Source: Scandinavium sp036271055
GTDB taxonomy: Bacteria > Pseudomonadota > Gammaproteobacteria > Enterobacterales > Enterobacteriaceae
NCBI RefSeq assembly: GCF_036271055.1
Contig: NZ_DATBBJ010000059.1
Coordinates: 310,001-374,000, forward strand
Reading direction: 5' to 3'
Length of the DNA: 64,000 bases
A program made the position numbers and the translations under genes. The stretch's first letter is position 1; each line of letters opens with the position of its first letter. A model generated the notes under the pieces. That model made no database searches. It had not been told where the DNA came from and was given only the letters and a program-made list of their open reading frames with translations. Below, one piece after another: positions 52,626-61,503 of the stretch.

Positions 52626-52637
52626 CGGAGTCCATTT

Positions 52638-53378
52638 ATGTCAATCGACTGGAACTGGGGTATTTTTCTGCAACAAGCCCCGTTCGGCAACACCACCTAT
52701 CTTGGCTGGCTGTGGAGCGGATTTCAGGTCACCGTTGCGTTATCGATAACGGCCTGGATTATCGCGTTCTTCGTCGGCTCGCTGTTCGGCATTCTGCGTA
52801 CCGTACCCAATCGGTTTTTATCCGGGATTGGTACGCTGTATGTGGAACTGTTCCGTAACGTTCCGCTGATCGTTCAGTTCTTTACCTGGTATCTGGTGAT
52901 TCCAGAGCTGCTACCAGAAAATATCGGCACGTGGTTTAAGTCTGAGCTTGATCCCAACATTCAATTCTTTGTTTCTTCGATGCTGTGTCTTGGGCTGTTT
53001 ACCGCTGCCCGCGTGTGTGAGCAGGTACGTGCCGCTATCCAGTCGCTACCGCGTGGCCAACAAAACGCAGCCCTGGCGATGGGACTGACGTTACCGCAAA
53101 GCTATCGTTATGTGCTGCTGCCCAACGCTTATCGCGTGATTGTGCCGCCAATGACCTCAGAAATGATGAACCTGGTGAAGAACTCAGCTATCGCCTCGAC
53201 TATCGGTTTGGTCGATATGGCGGCGCAGGCCGGGAAGTTGCTGGATTACTCGGCGCACGCCTGGGAGTCTTTCACCGCCATTACGCTCGCGTACGTGCTG
53301 ATTAACGCGATTATCATGCTGGTGATGAATCTGGTTGAACGTAAGGTTCGCCTGCCTGGCAATATGGGAGGCAAATAA
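52638..53378 (+). CDS. gltJ: Glutamate/aspartate ABC transporter permease GltJ
   Basis: 246 aa. Hydrophobic inner-membrane protein with the HisM-type permease signature AALAMGLTLPQSYRYVLLPNAY that contacts the ATPase. TTCGGAG precedes the ATG. Its TAA shares a base with the gltK ATG. Confidence 0.97.
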   Translation: MSIDWNWGIFLQQAPFGNTTYLGWLWSGFQVTVALSITAWIIAFFVGSLFGILRTVPNRFLSGIGTLYVELFRNVPLIVQFFTWYLVIPELLPENIGTWFKSELDPNIQFFVSSMLCLGLFTAARVCEQVRAAIQSLPRGQQNAALAMGLTLPQSYRYVLLPNAYRVIVPPMTSEMMNLVKNSAIASTIGLVDMAAQAGKLLDYSAHAWESFTAITLAYVLINAIIMLVMNLVERKVRLPGNMGGK

Positions 53379-54052
53379 TGTACGAGTTTGACTGGAGTTC
53401 TATCGTTCCTTCCCTGCCTTACCTGATGTCAGGGCTGCTTATCACCCTGAAAATTACCGTGACGGCGATTATTATCGGGATTGTCTGGGGAACATTGCTG
53501 GCAGTGATGCGTCTGTCATCCTTCAAACCGCTGGCCTGGTTTGCCACTGCGTATGTGAACGTCTTCCGTTCCATTCCGCTGGTAATGGTGCTGCTATGGT
53601 TCTATCTGATTGTGCCTGGCTTCCTGCAAAACGTGCTTGGGCTGTCGCCGAAAGCAGATATCCGCCTGGTTTCCGCGATGGTGGCGTTTTCGATGTTCGA
53701 AGCGGCTTACTATTCGGAAATTATTCGCGCCGGGATCCAGAGCATTTCGCGTGGGCAAGGTAGCGCCGCGCTGGCGTTGGGCATGACCCACTGGCAGTCG
53801 ATGAAGCTCATTATTCTGCCACAGGCGTTCCGTGCGATGGTGCCTTTGCTGCTGACTCAGGGGATCGTCCTGTTCCAGGATACCTCGCTGGTGTACGTCT
53901 TGAGCCTTGCCGATTTCTTCCGTACCGCGTCGACCATCGGCGAGCGTGACGGAACCCAGGTTGAGATGATCCTGTTCGCGGGAGCCGTCTATTTTGTTAT
54001 CAGTTTAAGCGCCTCGCTGTTGGTCACCTATTTGAAGAAAAGGACCGTCTAA
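53378..54052 (+). CDS. gltK: Glutamate/aspartate ABC transporter permease GltK
   Basis: 224 aa, second permease of the pair, with the coupling segment AALALGMTHWQSMKLIILPQ. Start overlaps the gltJ stop (TAATG) and its own stop overlaps the gltL start in the same way. Confidence 0.97.
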   Translation: MYEFDWSSIVPSLPYLMSGLLITLKITVTAIIIGIVWGTLLAVMRLSSFKPLAWFATAYVNVFRSIPLVMVLLWFYLIVPGFLQNVLGLSPKADIRLVSAMVAFSMFEAAYYSEIIRAGIQSISRGQGSAALALGMTHWQSMKLIILPQAFRAMVPLLLTQGIVLFQDTSLVYVLSLADFFRTASTIGERDGTQVEMILFAGAVYFVISLSASLLVTYLKKRTV

Positions 54053-54777
54053 TGATTTCCCTGAAAAATGTTTCAAAATGGTATGGTCACTTTCAGGTGC
54101 TGACCGATTGCTCCACGGAAGTGAAAAAAGGTGAAGTGGTGGTGGTTTGCGGCCCGTCAGGCTCCGGTAAATCAACGCTTATCAAAACCGTTAATGGTCT
54201 GGAGCCCGTACAGAAAGGTGAAATTCTGGTTAACGGCACTCAGGTGAATAGCAAGAAAACCGATCTGGCGAAATTGCGCTCGCAGGTCGGCATGGTGTTC
54301 CAGCATTTTGAGCTGTTCCCTCACCTGTCGATCATCGAAAACCTGACGCTGGCACAGGTCAAAGTGCTCAAACGCGACAAAAACGCCGCTCGCACGAAAG
54401 GCCTAAAGCTGCTGGAACGCGTAGGGCTTTCTGCGCACGCCAATAAATTCCCGGCACAGCTTTCCGGCGGTCAGCAGCAGCGCGTGGCGATTGCTCGTGC
54501 GTTGTGTATGGATCCGGTGGCAATGCTGTTCGATGAACCGACTTCCGCGCTTGATCCTGAGATGATCAACGAAGTGCTGGATGTGATGGTTGAGCTGGCG
54601 CACGAAGGCATGACGATGATGGTCGTGACCCACGAAATGGGCTTCGCCCGCAAAGTGGCGAACCGCGTTATCTTTATGGATGAAGGCAAGATTGTTGAAG
54701 ATTCTGATAAAGACGAATTCTTTAATAATCCTCAGTCTGACCGCGCCAAAGATTTCCTCGCGAAAATTCTGCATTAA
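54052..54777 (+). CDS. gltL: Glutamate/aspartate ABC transporter ATPase GltL
   Basis: 241 aa. Walker A GPSGSGKST (from residue 34), signature LSGGQQQRVAIARAL, Walker B AMLFDEPTSALD and the switch His in VVTHEMGF. It powers GltIJK uptake. Last gene of the operon. In E. coli rihA and hscC follow; here ybeL follows directly, convergent. Confidence 0.98.
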   Translation: MISLKNVSKWYGHFQVLTDCSTEVKKGEVVVVCGPSGSGKSTLIKTVNGLEPVQKGEILVNGTQVNSKKTDLAKLRSQVGMVFQHFELFPHLSIIENLTLAQVKVLKRDKNAARTKGLKLLERVGLSAHANKFPAQLSGGQQQRVAIARALCMDPVAMLFDEPTSALDPEMINEVLDVMVELAHEGMTMMVVTHEMGFARKVANRVIFMDEGKIVEDSDKDEFFNNPQSDRAKDFLAKILH

Positions 54778-54800
54778 TGGTTTTGTGGGCCGGGGAAATT

Positions 54801-54830
54801 GCCGGGCGGCACGGTGCTTGCCCGGCCTAC
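54801..54830. repeat. Single REP element between gltL and ybeL
   Basis: GCCGGGCGGCACGGTGCTTG, then CCCGGCCTAC: REP palindrome between two convergent genes, followed by an A run. Confidence 0.88.
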
Positions 54831-54842
54831 AAAAAAAGAGGA

Positions 54843-55325
54843 TCAAGGCTCAAACGCCTTGCGCTGGAACTGGTCGTGACCGCATTTCGGGCAAAGCGGC
54901 AATACATCCGGCGAGTAGACCGCCAGATGAAAATGGCATTTCTCGCAGACTAAATTCCCCAACCCCACCACTTCGCCACTGTGATACACACCGTGATGAT
55001 TCAAGTCCTGGAAAACCTCTCGCCACTCGAGCTGCGTTTTATCGGTAATATCCGCTAATTCTTGCCAGATACTTTCCTTAATCACCCGCATAAACACGCT
55101 GTCTTTCAGCTCGTCCTGACTCTCGCCGTAGCTGATAGCAAACTCTTCAAGGTCGCGGCGCACGGCCCTTGTGAGTTCATCGACTTCGGTTCGGGTTAAC
55201 TCCCCGGTCTGGCTCACGCGTTCGCGTGCCTGCTCGACCAGCGCATCAATATCGCGCTCTCCGTTACGCAAGCGCTCGGTTAGCGTCGTCACCAGTTCTC
55301 GATAATATTGAGCAACCTTGTTCAT
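54843..55325 (-). CDS. ybeL: YbeL, DUF1451 zinc-ribbon protein
   Basis: 160 aa, same as E. coli. Helical N-terminal part rich in charged residues (MNKVAQYYRELVTTLTERLR) and a C-terminal zinc ribbon CEKCHFHL...CPKCGHDQF. Function unknown. Divergent from leuS across 214 bp. Confidence 0.95.
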   Translation of the reverse strand: MNKVAQYYRELVTTLTERLRNGERDIDALVEQARERVSQTGELTRTEVDELTRAVRRDLEEFAISYGESQDELKDSVFMRVIKESIWQELADITDKTQLEWREVFQDLNHHGVYHSGEVVGLGNLVCEKCHFHLAVYSPDVLPLCPKCGHDQFQRKAFEP

Positions 55326-55539
55326 TGTTTCATCTCCCGGGTGGTTAACGTCCTCTAATGATAGACCTTATTTCCTTATAGCTTTGTCAGGTTAGCCACA
55401 GACCCGGTAAATAAACGCCAGTCCGGTGTGTGCGAAAGGCTGTTTTGACGTGCCCGTTTGGGCTATGCTATGCGGATCTGAATGACCACATCCATTGGCT
55501 ACGTTTGTAGCTGTATTGAAAACAGGACCACTGGCTGCC

Positions 55540-58122
55540 ATGCAAGAGCAATACCGCCCGGAAGAGATAGAATCGAAAGTCCAGCAACACTGGGACGATA
55601 AGCGCACATTTGAAGTGACTGAAGACAACAGCAAAGAGAAATACTACTGCCTGTCGATGCTCCCCTATCCTTCTGGCCGACTACACATGGGCCACGTGCG
55701 TAACTACACCATTGGTGATGTGATTGCCCGTTACCAGCGTATGCTGGGCAAAAACGTGCTGCAGCCAATTGGCTGGGATGCGTTTGGTCTTCCGGCTGAA
55801 GGTGCTGCGGTGAAAAACAACACTGCACCTGCTCCGTGGACCTACGACAACATCGCGTACATGAAAAACCAGCTCAAAATGCTGGGCTTCGGTTATGACT
55901 GGAGCCGCGAGCTGGCGACCTGTACGCCTGAATACTATCGCTGGGAACAGAAGTTCTTCACCGAGCTGTATAAAAAAGGCCTGGTGTACAAGAAAACGTC
56001 TGCCGTTAACTGGTGCCCGAACGATCAGACCGTTCTGGCGAACGAACAGGTTATCGACGGCTGCTGCTGGCGTTGTGACACCAAAGTTGAGCGTAAAGAG
56101 ATCCCGCAGTGGTTTATCAAAATCACCGCTTACGCCGACGAACTGCTGAACGATCTGGATAAAATGGATCAGTGGCCTGACACGGTGAAAACCATGCAGC
56201 GCAACTGGATCGGTCGTTCCGAAGGCGTAGAAATCACCTTCAATGTTGCCGATCACGCTGACAAGCTGACCGTCTACACCACTCGTCCAGACACCTTCAT
56301 GGGTGCGACGTATCTCGCTGTTGCTGCTGGTCACCCGCTGGCGCAACAGGCTGCGCTCAACAACCCGACCCTGGCCGCGTTCGTTGAAGAATGCCGCAAC
56401 ACCAAAGTCGCTGAAGCTGAAATGGCGACAATGGAGAAGAAAGGCGTCGACACCGGTTTCAAAGCAATTCATCCCCTGACGGGTGAAGCCATTCCGGTAT
56501 GGGCTGCAAACTTCGTACTGATGGAGTACGGCACAGGCGCAGTCATGGCCGTTCCGGGTCACGATCAGCGCGATTACGAATTTGCCACCAAATACGGCCT
56601 GACTATCAAGCCAGTTATTCTGAACGCTGATGGCTCCGAGCCGGATCTGTCCGCGCAGGCGCTGACCGAAAAAGGCACGCTGTTTAACTCTGGCGAGTTC
56701 AGCGGCCTGAGCTTTGAAGCAGGCTTCAACGCCATTGCTGACAAACTGGCAGCACTCGGCGTGGGTGAGCGTAAAGTCAACTTCCGTCTGCGCGACTGGG
56801 GTGTTTCCCGTCAGCGTTACTGGGGTGCGCCAATCCCGATGGTGACCCTGGAAGACGGCACCGTGATGCCAACGCCAGAAGATCAACTGCCGGTTATCCT
56901 GCCGGAAGATGTGGTCATGGATGGCATCACCAGCCCAATTAAAGCGGATCCTGAGTGGGCGAAAACCACCGTTAACGGTCAGCCTGCGCTGCGCGAAACC
57001 GATACCTTTGACACCTTCATGGAGTCTTCCTGGTATTACGCGCGTTACACCTGCCCTGACTATCAGGAAGGCATGCTGGATTCCGACGCGGCTAACTACT
57101 GGCTGCCGGTTGATATCTACATTGGCGGTATCGAACACGCCATTATGCACCTGCTCTATTTCCGCTTCTTCCACAAACTGATGCGTGATGCAGGCATGGT
57201 GAACTCTGACGAACCGGCTAAGCAGTTACTGTGTCAGGGAATGGTACTGGCAGATGCCTTCTACTACGTTGGCGCAAGCGGTGAGCGTAACTGGGTTTCC
57301 CCGAAAGAAGCCATCGTTGAGCGTGACGAGAAAGGCCGTATCGTGAAAGCGAAGGACGAGGCAGGCCATGAGCTGGTGTATACCGGCATGAGCAAAATGT
57401 CTAAGTCCAAAAACAACGGTATCGACCCGCAGGAAATGGTTGAACGTTACGGCGCAGATACCGTTCGTCTGTTCATGATGTTCGCCTCTCCGGCTGACAT
57501 GACGCTTGAGTGGCAAGAATCCGGCGTTGAAGGCGCTAACCGCTTCCTGAAACGTGTGTGGAAGCTGGTTTACGAACACACGGCGAAAGGCCCGGTAACG
57601 GCACTGAACGTGGATGCCCTGAGCGAAGATCAGCAGGCGCTGCGTCGCGATGTACATAAAACTATCGCTAAAGTGACCGATGATATCGGTCGTCGTCAGA
57701 CCTTCAACACCGCAATTGCGGCGATCATGGAACTGATGAACAAGCTGGCGAAAGCCCCTGTCGAAGGCGAGCAAGATCGCGCCCTGATGCAGGAAGCGCT
57801 GCAGTCTGTTGTCCGTATGCTCAACCCGTTCACGCCGCACATCAGCTTTACGCTGTGGCAGTTGCTGAGTGGCGAAGGTGATGTCGACAACGCACCGTGG
57901 CCGGTCGCCGACGAGAAAGCGATGGTAGAAAACACCACCCTCGTCGTGGTACAGGTTAATGGTAAAGTTCGCGGTAAAGTCACTGTGCCGGTAGATGCGA
58001 CCGAAGAGCAGGTTCGTGAACGTGCAGGCCAGGAAACGCTGGTCGCAAAATATCTGGATGGTGTGACCGTGCGTAAAGTGATTTACGTTCCGGGCAAACT
58101 GCTCAACCTGGTCGTTGGCTAA
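55540..58122 (+). CDS. leuS: Leucyl-tRNA synthetase
   Basis: 860 aa from MQEQYRPEEIESKVQQHW at 55540 (E. coli 860); an open extension to 55495 has no family support. Class I synthetase with HMGH (residues 49-52), a CP1 editing domain (about 220-420) and KMSKS at 619-623, then anticodon and C-terminal domains. It charges tRNA-Leu and removes misactivated norvaline and isoleucine. 14 bp before lptE. Confidence 0.98.
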   Translation: MQEQYRPEEIESKVQQHWDDKRTFEVTEDNSKEKYYCLSMLPYPSGRLHMGHVRNYTIGDVIARYQRMLGKNVLQPIGWDAFGLPAEGAAVKNNTAPAPWTYDNIAYMKNQLKMLGFGYDWSRELATCTPEYYRWEQKFFTELYKKGLVYKKTSAVNWCPNDQTVLANEQVIDGCCWRCDTKVERKEIPQWFIKITAYADELLNDLDKMDQWPDTVKTMQRNWIGRSEGVEITFNVADHADKLTVYTTRPDTFMGATYLAVAAGHPLAQQAALNNPTLAAFVEECRNTKVAEAEMATMEKKGVDTGFKAIHPLTGEAIPVWAANFVLMEYGTGAVMAVPGHDQRDYEFATKYGLTIKPVILNADGSEPDLSAQALTEKGTLFNSGEFSGLSFEAGFNAIADKLAALGVGERKVNFRLRDWGVSRQRYWGAPIPMVTLEDGTVMPTPEDQLPVILPEDVVMDGITSPIKADPEWAKTTVNGQPALRETDTFDTFMESSWYYARYTCPDYQEGMLDSDAANYWLPVDIYIGGIEHAIMHLLYFRFFHKLMRDAGMVNSDEPAKQLLCQGMVLADAFYYVGASGERNWVSPKEAIVERDEKGRIVKAKDEAGHELVYTGMSKMSKSKNNGIDPQEMVERYGADTVRLFMMFASPADMTLEWQESGVEGANRFLKRVWKLVYEHTAKGPVTALNVDALSEDQQALRRDVHKTIAKVTDDIGRRQTFNTAIAAIMELMNKLAKAPVEGEQDRALMQEALQSVVRMLNPFTPHISFTLWQLLSGEGDVDNAPWPVADEKAMVENTTLVVVQVNGKVRGKVTVPVDATEEQVRERAGQETLVAKYLDGVTVRKVIYVPGKLLNLVVG

Positions 58123-58136
58123 GCGCGGGAGGAAGC

Positions 58137-58724
58137 GTGCGATTTCTGACAACGTTATTGGTATCCCTGGCGGTGCTTGTCACCGCAGGTTGTGGCTGGC
58201 ATCTGCGTAGTTCTACGCAGGTTCCGGACAATATGAAAAAGATGATTTTTGTCTCAAGCGATCCTAATGGCCCGTTGAGCCGCTCGGTGCGTAACCAGTT
58301 GCGTCTTAATGGCATTGAGATCATGGAACCTTCGTCCATTCGCCAGGACATTCCGTCTCTGCGTCTGGGTGGCGCTACCATTGGCAAAGATACGGCGTCG
58401 GTGTTCCAGGACGGCAGAACCGCTGAATACCAGATGGTCATGACCGTCTCTGCCAGTGTGCTGATCCCGGGCCATGACATCTATCCAATCAGCACCAAGG
58501 TTTATCGTTCGTACTTCGATAACCCGCAACAGGCGCTGGCGAAAGATGCCGAGCAAGACATCATCATTCAGGAGATGTACGACAAAGCCGCTCAACAGCT
58601 GATCCGCAAGCTGCCGAGCGTCAAGGTGGCAGATACAGAAGCCACCAAAGAGGAAGAGCAGTCTGCCACGGATACCCCTGCGGCACCGGCTGAACCTCGC
58701 GTCTCCACGACTCTGGGTAACTGA
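58137..58724 (+). CDS. lptE: LPS-assembly lipoprotein LptE
   Basis: 195 aa (E. coli 193). GTG start after GGGAGGAAGC. Signal peptide with lipobox VTAGC, Cys19 lipidated. Mature LptE plugs the LptD barrel and helps insert LPS in the outer leaflet. Low-complexity acidic/Ala-Pro tail after residue 160. TGA shares a base with the holA ATG. Confidence 0.97.
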   Translation: MRFLTTLLVSLAVLVTAGCGWHLRSSTQVPDNMKKMIFVSSDPNGPLSRSVRNQLRLNGIEIMEPSSIRQDIPSLRLGGATIGKDTASVFQDGRTAEYQMVMTVSASVLIPGHDIYPISTKVYRSYFDNPQQALAKDAEQDIIIQEMYDKAAQQLIRKLPSVKVADTEATKEEEQSATDTPAAPAEPRVSTTLGN

Positions 58725-59755
58725 TGATTCGGTTGTACCCAGAACAACTCCGCGCGCAGCTCTCCGAAGGGCTGCGCGCGGCGTATCTACTCCTTGGTAA
58801 CGACCCTCTTCTGCTTCAGGAAAGCCAGGATGCTATTCGCCAAGCGGCTGCGGCTCAGGGTTTTGATGAACACCATACCGTCACTATTGATAACAGCACT
58901 GACTGGAACGCGTTGTTTGCGTTGAGCCAGGAACGCAGCCTGTTCGCAAGTCGACAGACGCTGATGTTAGTGCTGCCCGAAAATGGGCCGAATGCCGCTA
59001 TCAACGAGCAACTGACTACACTGATAGCCCTTCTTCATGAAGATCTGCTGCTGATCGTACGAGGCAATAAGCTGACCAAAGCGCAGGAAAATGCCGCCTG
59101 GTATAGCGCGCTTTCCGACAGGTCGGCGCAGGTTTCCTGTCAGACTCCCGAACAGGCACAGCTCCCACGCTGGTTAGCTACACGAGCTAAACTGCATAAT
59201 CTGCAGCTTGACGACGCCGCGAGCCAATTGCTGTGTTATTGCTATGAAGGCAATTTATTGGCACTGGCTCAGGCGCTCGAACGCCTGTCCCTGTTATGGC
59301 CGGATGGCAAATTGACGTTGCCGCGCGTTGAACAGGCAGTCAATGATGCTGCGCACTTCACGCCGTTTCACTGGCTGGATGCGCTGCTGGCGGGAAAAAG
59401 TAAACGCGCGCTGCACATTCTTCAGCAACTGCGCCAGGAAGGAAGTGAACCCGTCATTCTGCTGCGAACCCTGCAACGTGAACTCTTGTTGTTGGTGAAC
59501 ATGAAGCGCCAGTCCGTCTCGACACCGCTGCGCACGCTGTTTGATAAGCATCGTGTCTGGCAGAATCGTCGCCCTTTGTTTACCGAAGCGTTGAATCGCC
59601 TGAGCCCAGAACAACTGCGTCACGCTGTTGCCTTACTGGCACGAACTGAACTCACGCTTAAACAAGATTACGGTCAGTCTGTCTGGGCAGAACTCGACGG
59701 CCTGTCCCTTTTGCTGTGTCACAAAAGTTTGCCCGATATTTATTTCGAAGGATGA
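58724..59755 (+). CDS. holA: DNA polymerase III delta subunit
   Basis: 343 aa, E. coli length. Clamp-loader subunit with AAA+-like fold without a Walker A; N-terminal beta-clamp-binding part (LLLGNDPLLLQESQDAIRQA) and C-terminal collar domain. It opens the sliding clamp. Overlaps lptE by one base and precedes nadD by one base. Confidence 0.97.
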   Translation: MIRLYPEQLRAQLSEGLRAAYLLLGNDPLLLQESQDAIRQAAAAQGFDEHHTVTIDNSTDWNALFALSQERSLFASRQTLMLVLPENGPNAAINEQLTTLIALLHEDLLLIVRGNKLTKAQENAAWYSALSDRSAQVSCQTPEQAQLPRWLATRAKLHNLQLDDAASQLLCYCYEGNLLALAQALERLSLLWPDGKLTLPRVEQAVNDAAHFTPFHWLDALLAGKSKRALHILQQLRQEGSEPVILLRTLQRELLLLVNMKRQSVSTPLRTLFDKHRVWQNRRPLFTEALNRLSPEQLRHAVALLARTELTLKQDYGQSVWAELDGLSLLLCHKSLPDIYFEG

Positions 59756-59756
59756 T

Positions 59757-60398
59757 ATGACGGCGTTAAAGGCTCTCTACGGCGGCACGTTCGATCCCGT
59801 GCATTACGGTCACCTCAAACCGGTCGAGATTCTGGCGAATCTGATTGGCCTTTCAAAGGTGATAATCATGCCGAATAACGTTCCGCCGCATCGTCCTCAA
59901 CCAGAAGCGACCAGCGCCCAGCGCACCCATATGCTGGAACTTGCCATCGCCGACAAGCCCCTGTTTGAACTCGATGAGCGCGAACTGCGTCGTGATACGC
60001 CATCGTACACTTCAGAAACCTTGCGCGAATGGCGACAGGAACAAGGGGCGACCCAGCCGCTCGCCTTTATCATCGGTCAGGATTCACTGATCAACTTCCC
60101 GTCATGGCACGACTATGAAAGTATTCTGGATAATGCGCACCTGTTGGTATGCCGTCGTCCCGGTTACCCGATGGCGATGAAAGAGGAAGCGCATCAGAAT
60201 TGGCTCGATCGCCACCTGACGCACAGCGCCGATGATTTACACCGTTTGCCCGCAGGCAAAATTTACCTCGCCGAAACGCCGTGGTTCAATATTTCAGCCA
60301 CACTTATCCGCGAACGCCTCCAGCAGGGTGAATCATGCGCAGAGATGTTGCCCCAAACGGTGCTGAGCTATATTCACCAACAAGGTCTTTACCGATAA
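59757..60398 (+). CDS. nadD: Nicotinate-nucleotide adenylyltransferase
   Basis: 213 aa from MTALKALYGGTFDPVHYGHL at 59757; the open frame upstream to 59628 overlaps holA and is not coding. Nucleotidyltransferase motif GGTFDPVHYGHLKP and C-terminal ISATLIRERL. It forms deamido-NAD in NAD synthesis. In E. coli cobC follows; here it is absent and 289 bp separate nadD from rsfS. Confidence 0.97.
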   Translation: MTALKALYGGTFDPVHYGHLKPVEILANLIGLSKVIIMPNNVPPHRPQPEATSAQRTHMLELAIADKPLFELDERELRRDTPSYTSETLREWRQEQGATQPLAFIIGQDSLINFPSWHDYESILDNAHLLVCRRPGYPMAMKEEAHQNWLDRHLTHSADDLHRLPAGKIYLAETPWFNISATLIRERLQQGESCAEMLPQTVLSYIHQQGLYR

Positions 60399-60687
60399 TT
60401 TTCCTGGGTAAAGGCGTGGAATACCCGAGATATTCCCATTTTCAGCTCTAACTCCCCTCCAGACCATTGACACCCCCTGACAGGCTGCTATTCTCCGCAG
60501 CCAGACTTGTCCCACCACACTGATTTACAGAAATTGTTTTACAAAAATGGCGATGCATTCAGGGTCATTGGGTGGGATGATAGCTCGCCGGTATCGCCCG
60601 GTTGGCACATTTGTCCGACTTCGTCCTGGTTTCAGGTATACTTACGGGCTGTTCAACATATTCATATTCACCTGACCAGGGGGAAAC
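60399..60687. promoter_or_regulatory. nadD-rsfS intergenic region
   Basis: 289 bp without a gene that I can support. E. coli has cobC here. I recognise no remnant of it. A TATACT at about 60636 and AGGGGGAAAC before rsfS suggest a promoter and ribosome site for the rsfS operon. Confidence 0.5.
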
Positions 60688-61005
60688 TTGCAGGGTAAAG
60701 CACTCCAGGATTTTGTTATCGACAAAATCGACGATCTTAAGGGCCAGGATATCGTTTCTATCGATGTTCACGGTAAATCCAGCATCACCGACTGCATGAT
60801 CATTTGCACCGGTACCTCCACCCGTCACGTCATGTCCATTGCGGATCACGTCATTCAGGAATCTCGCGCGGCTGGCATGTTGCCACTGGGCGTCGAAGGT
60901 CAAAACGTCTCCGATTGGGTCGTCGTTGATTTAGGTGAAGTGATTGTCCATGTTCTGCAGGCAGAAAGTCGTGTCCTGTACGAATTGGAAAAACTCTGGG
61001 GTTAA
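60688..61005 (+). CDS. rsfS: Ribosomal silencing factor RsfS
   Basis: 105 aa, TTG start with AGGGGG six bases upstream, giving MQGKALQDFVIDKIDDLKGQ. DUF143/Iojap fold. It binds ribosomal protein L14 and blocks subunit joining in starvation. Three bases before rlmH. Confidence 0.96.
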   Translation: MQGKALQDFVIDKIDDLKGQDIVSIDVHGKSSITDCMIICTGTSTRHVMSIADHVIQESRAAGMLPLGVEGQNVSDWVVVDLGEVIVHVLQAESRVLYELEKLWG

Positions 61006-61008
61006 TGC

Positions 61009-61476
61009 GTGAAGCTGCAGCTTATTGCCGTGGGCACCAAAATGCCGGACTGGGTTCAGACCGGTTTCACGGAATACCTGCGCCGCTTTCCCAAAGATAT
61101 GCCGTTCGAACTGGTGGAAATTCCAGCCGGTAAGCGCGGCAAAAATGCGGATATCAAACGCATTCTTGAGAAAGAAGGTGAACTGATGCTGGCGGCTGCC
61201 GGCAAAAATCGCATTGTCACGCTGGATATCCCGGGTAAGCCGTGGGATACGCCGCAGCTGGCGCAAGAACTTGAGCGCTGGAAGCAAGACGGTCGTGACG
61301 TCAGTTTGCTGATCGGTGGCCCGGAGGGACTCTCCCCTGCCTGTAAAGCCGCCGCAGAGCAAAGTTGGTCCCTCTCCACGCTGACACTTCCACATCCGTT
61401 AGTAAGGGTGCTGGTTGCAGAAAGTCTGTACCGGGCGTGGAGCATCACCACCAACCACCCTTACCACCGCGAGTAA
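61009..61476 (+). CDS. rlmH: 23S rRNA pseudouridine-1915 N3-methyltransferase RlmH
   Basis: 155 aa with GTG start. SPOUT methyltransferase, trefoil-knot SAM site SLLIGGPEGLSP and the C-terminal YRAWSITTNHPYHRE that contacts rRNA. It methylates pseudouridine 1915 in helix 69. Confidence 0.98.
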   Translation: MKLQLIAVGTKMPDWVQTGFTEYLRRFPKDMPFELVEIPAGKRGKNADIKRILEKEGELMLAAAGKNRIVTLDIPGKPWDTPQLAQELERWKQDGRDVSLLIGGPEGLSPACKAAAEQSWSLSTLTLPHPLVRVLVAESLYRAWSITTNHPYHRE

Positions 61477-61503
61477 TGATGACCAGGTTAGATTAAGCAG
61501 CGG

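Noticed and set aside
55681..57174. 497-codon open frame on the strand opposite leuS
   Set aside because: It is a shadow of leuS codon use; no start signal or known family, and leuS is intact with all motifs.
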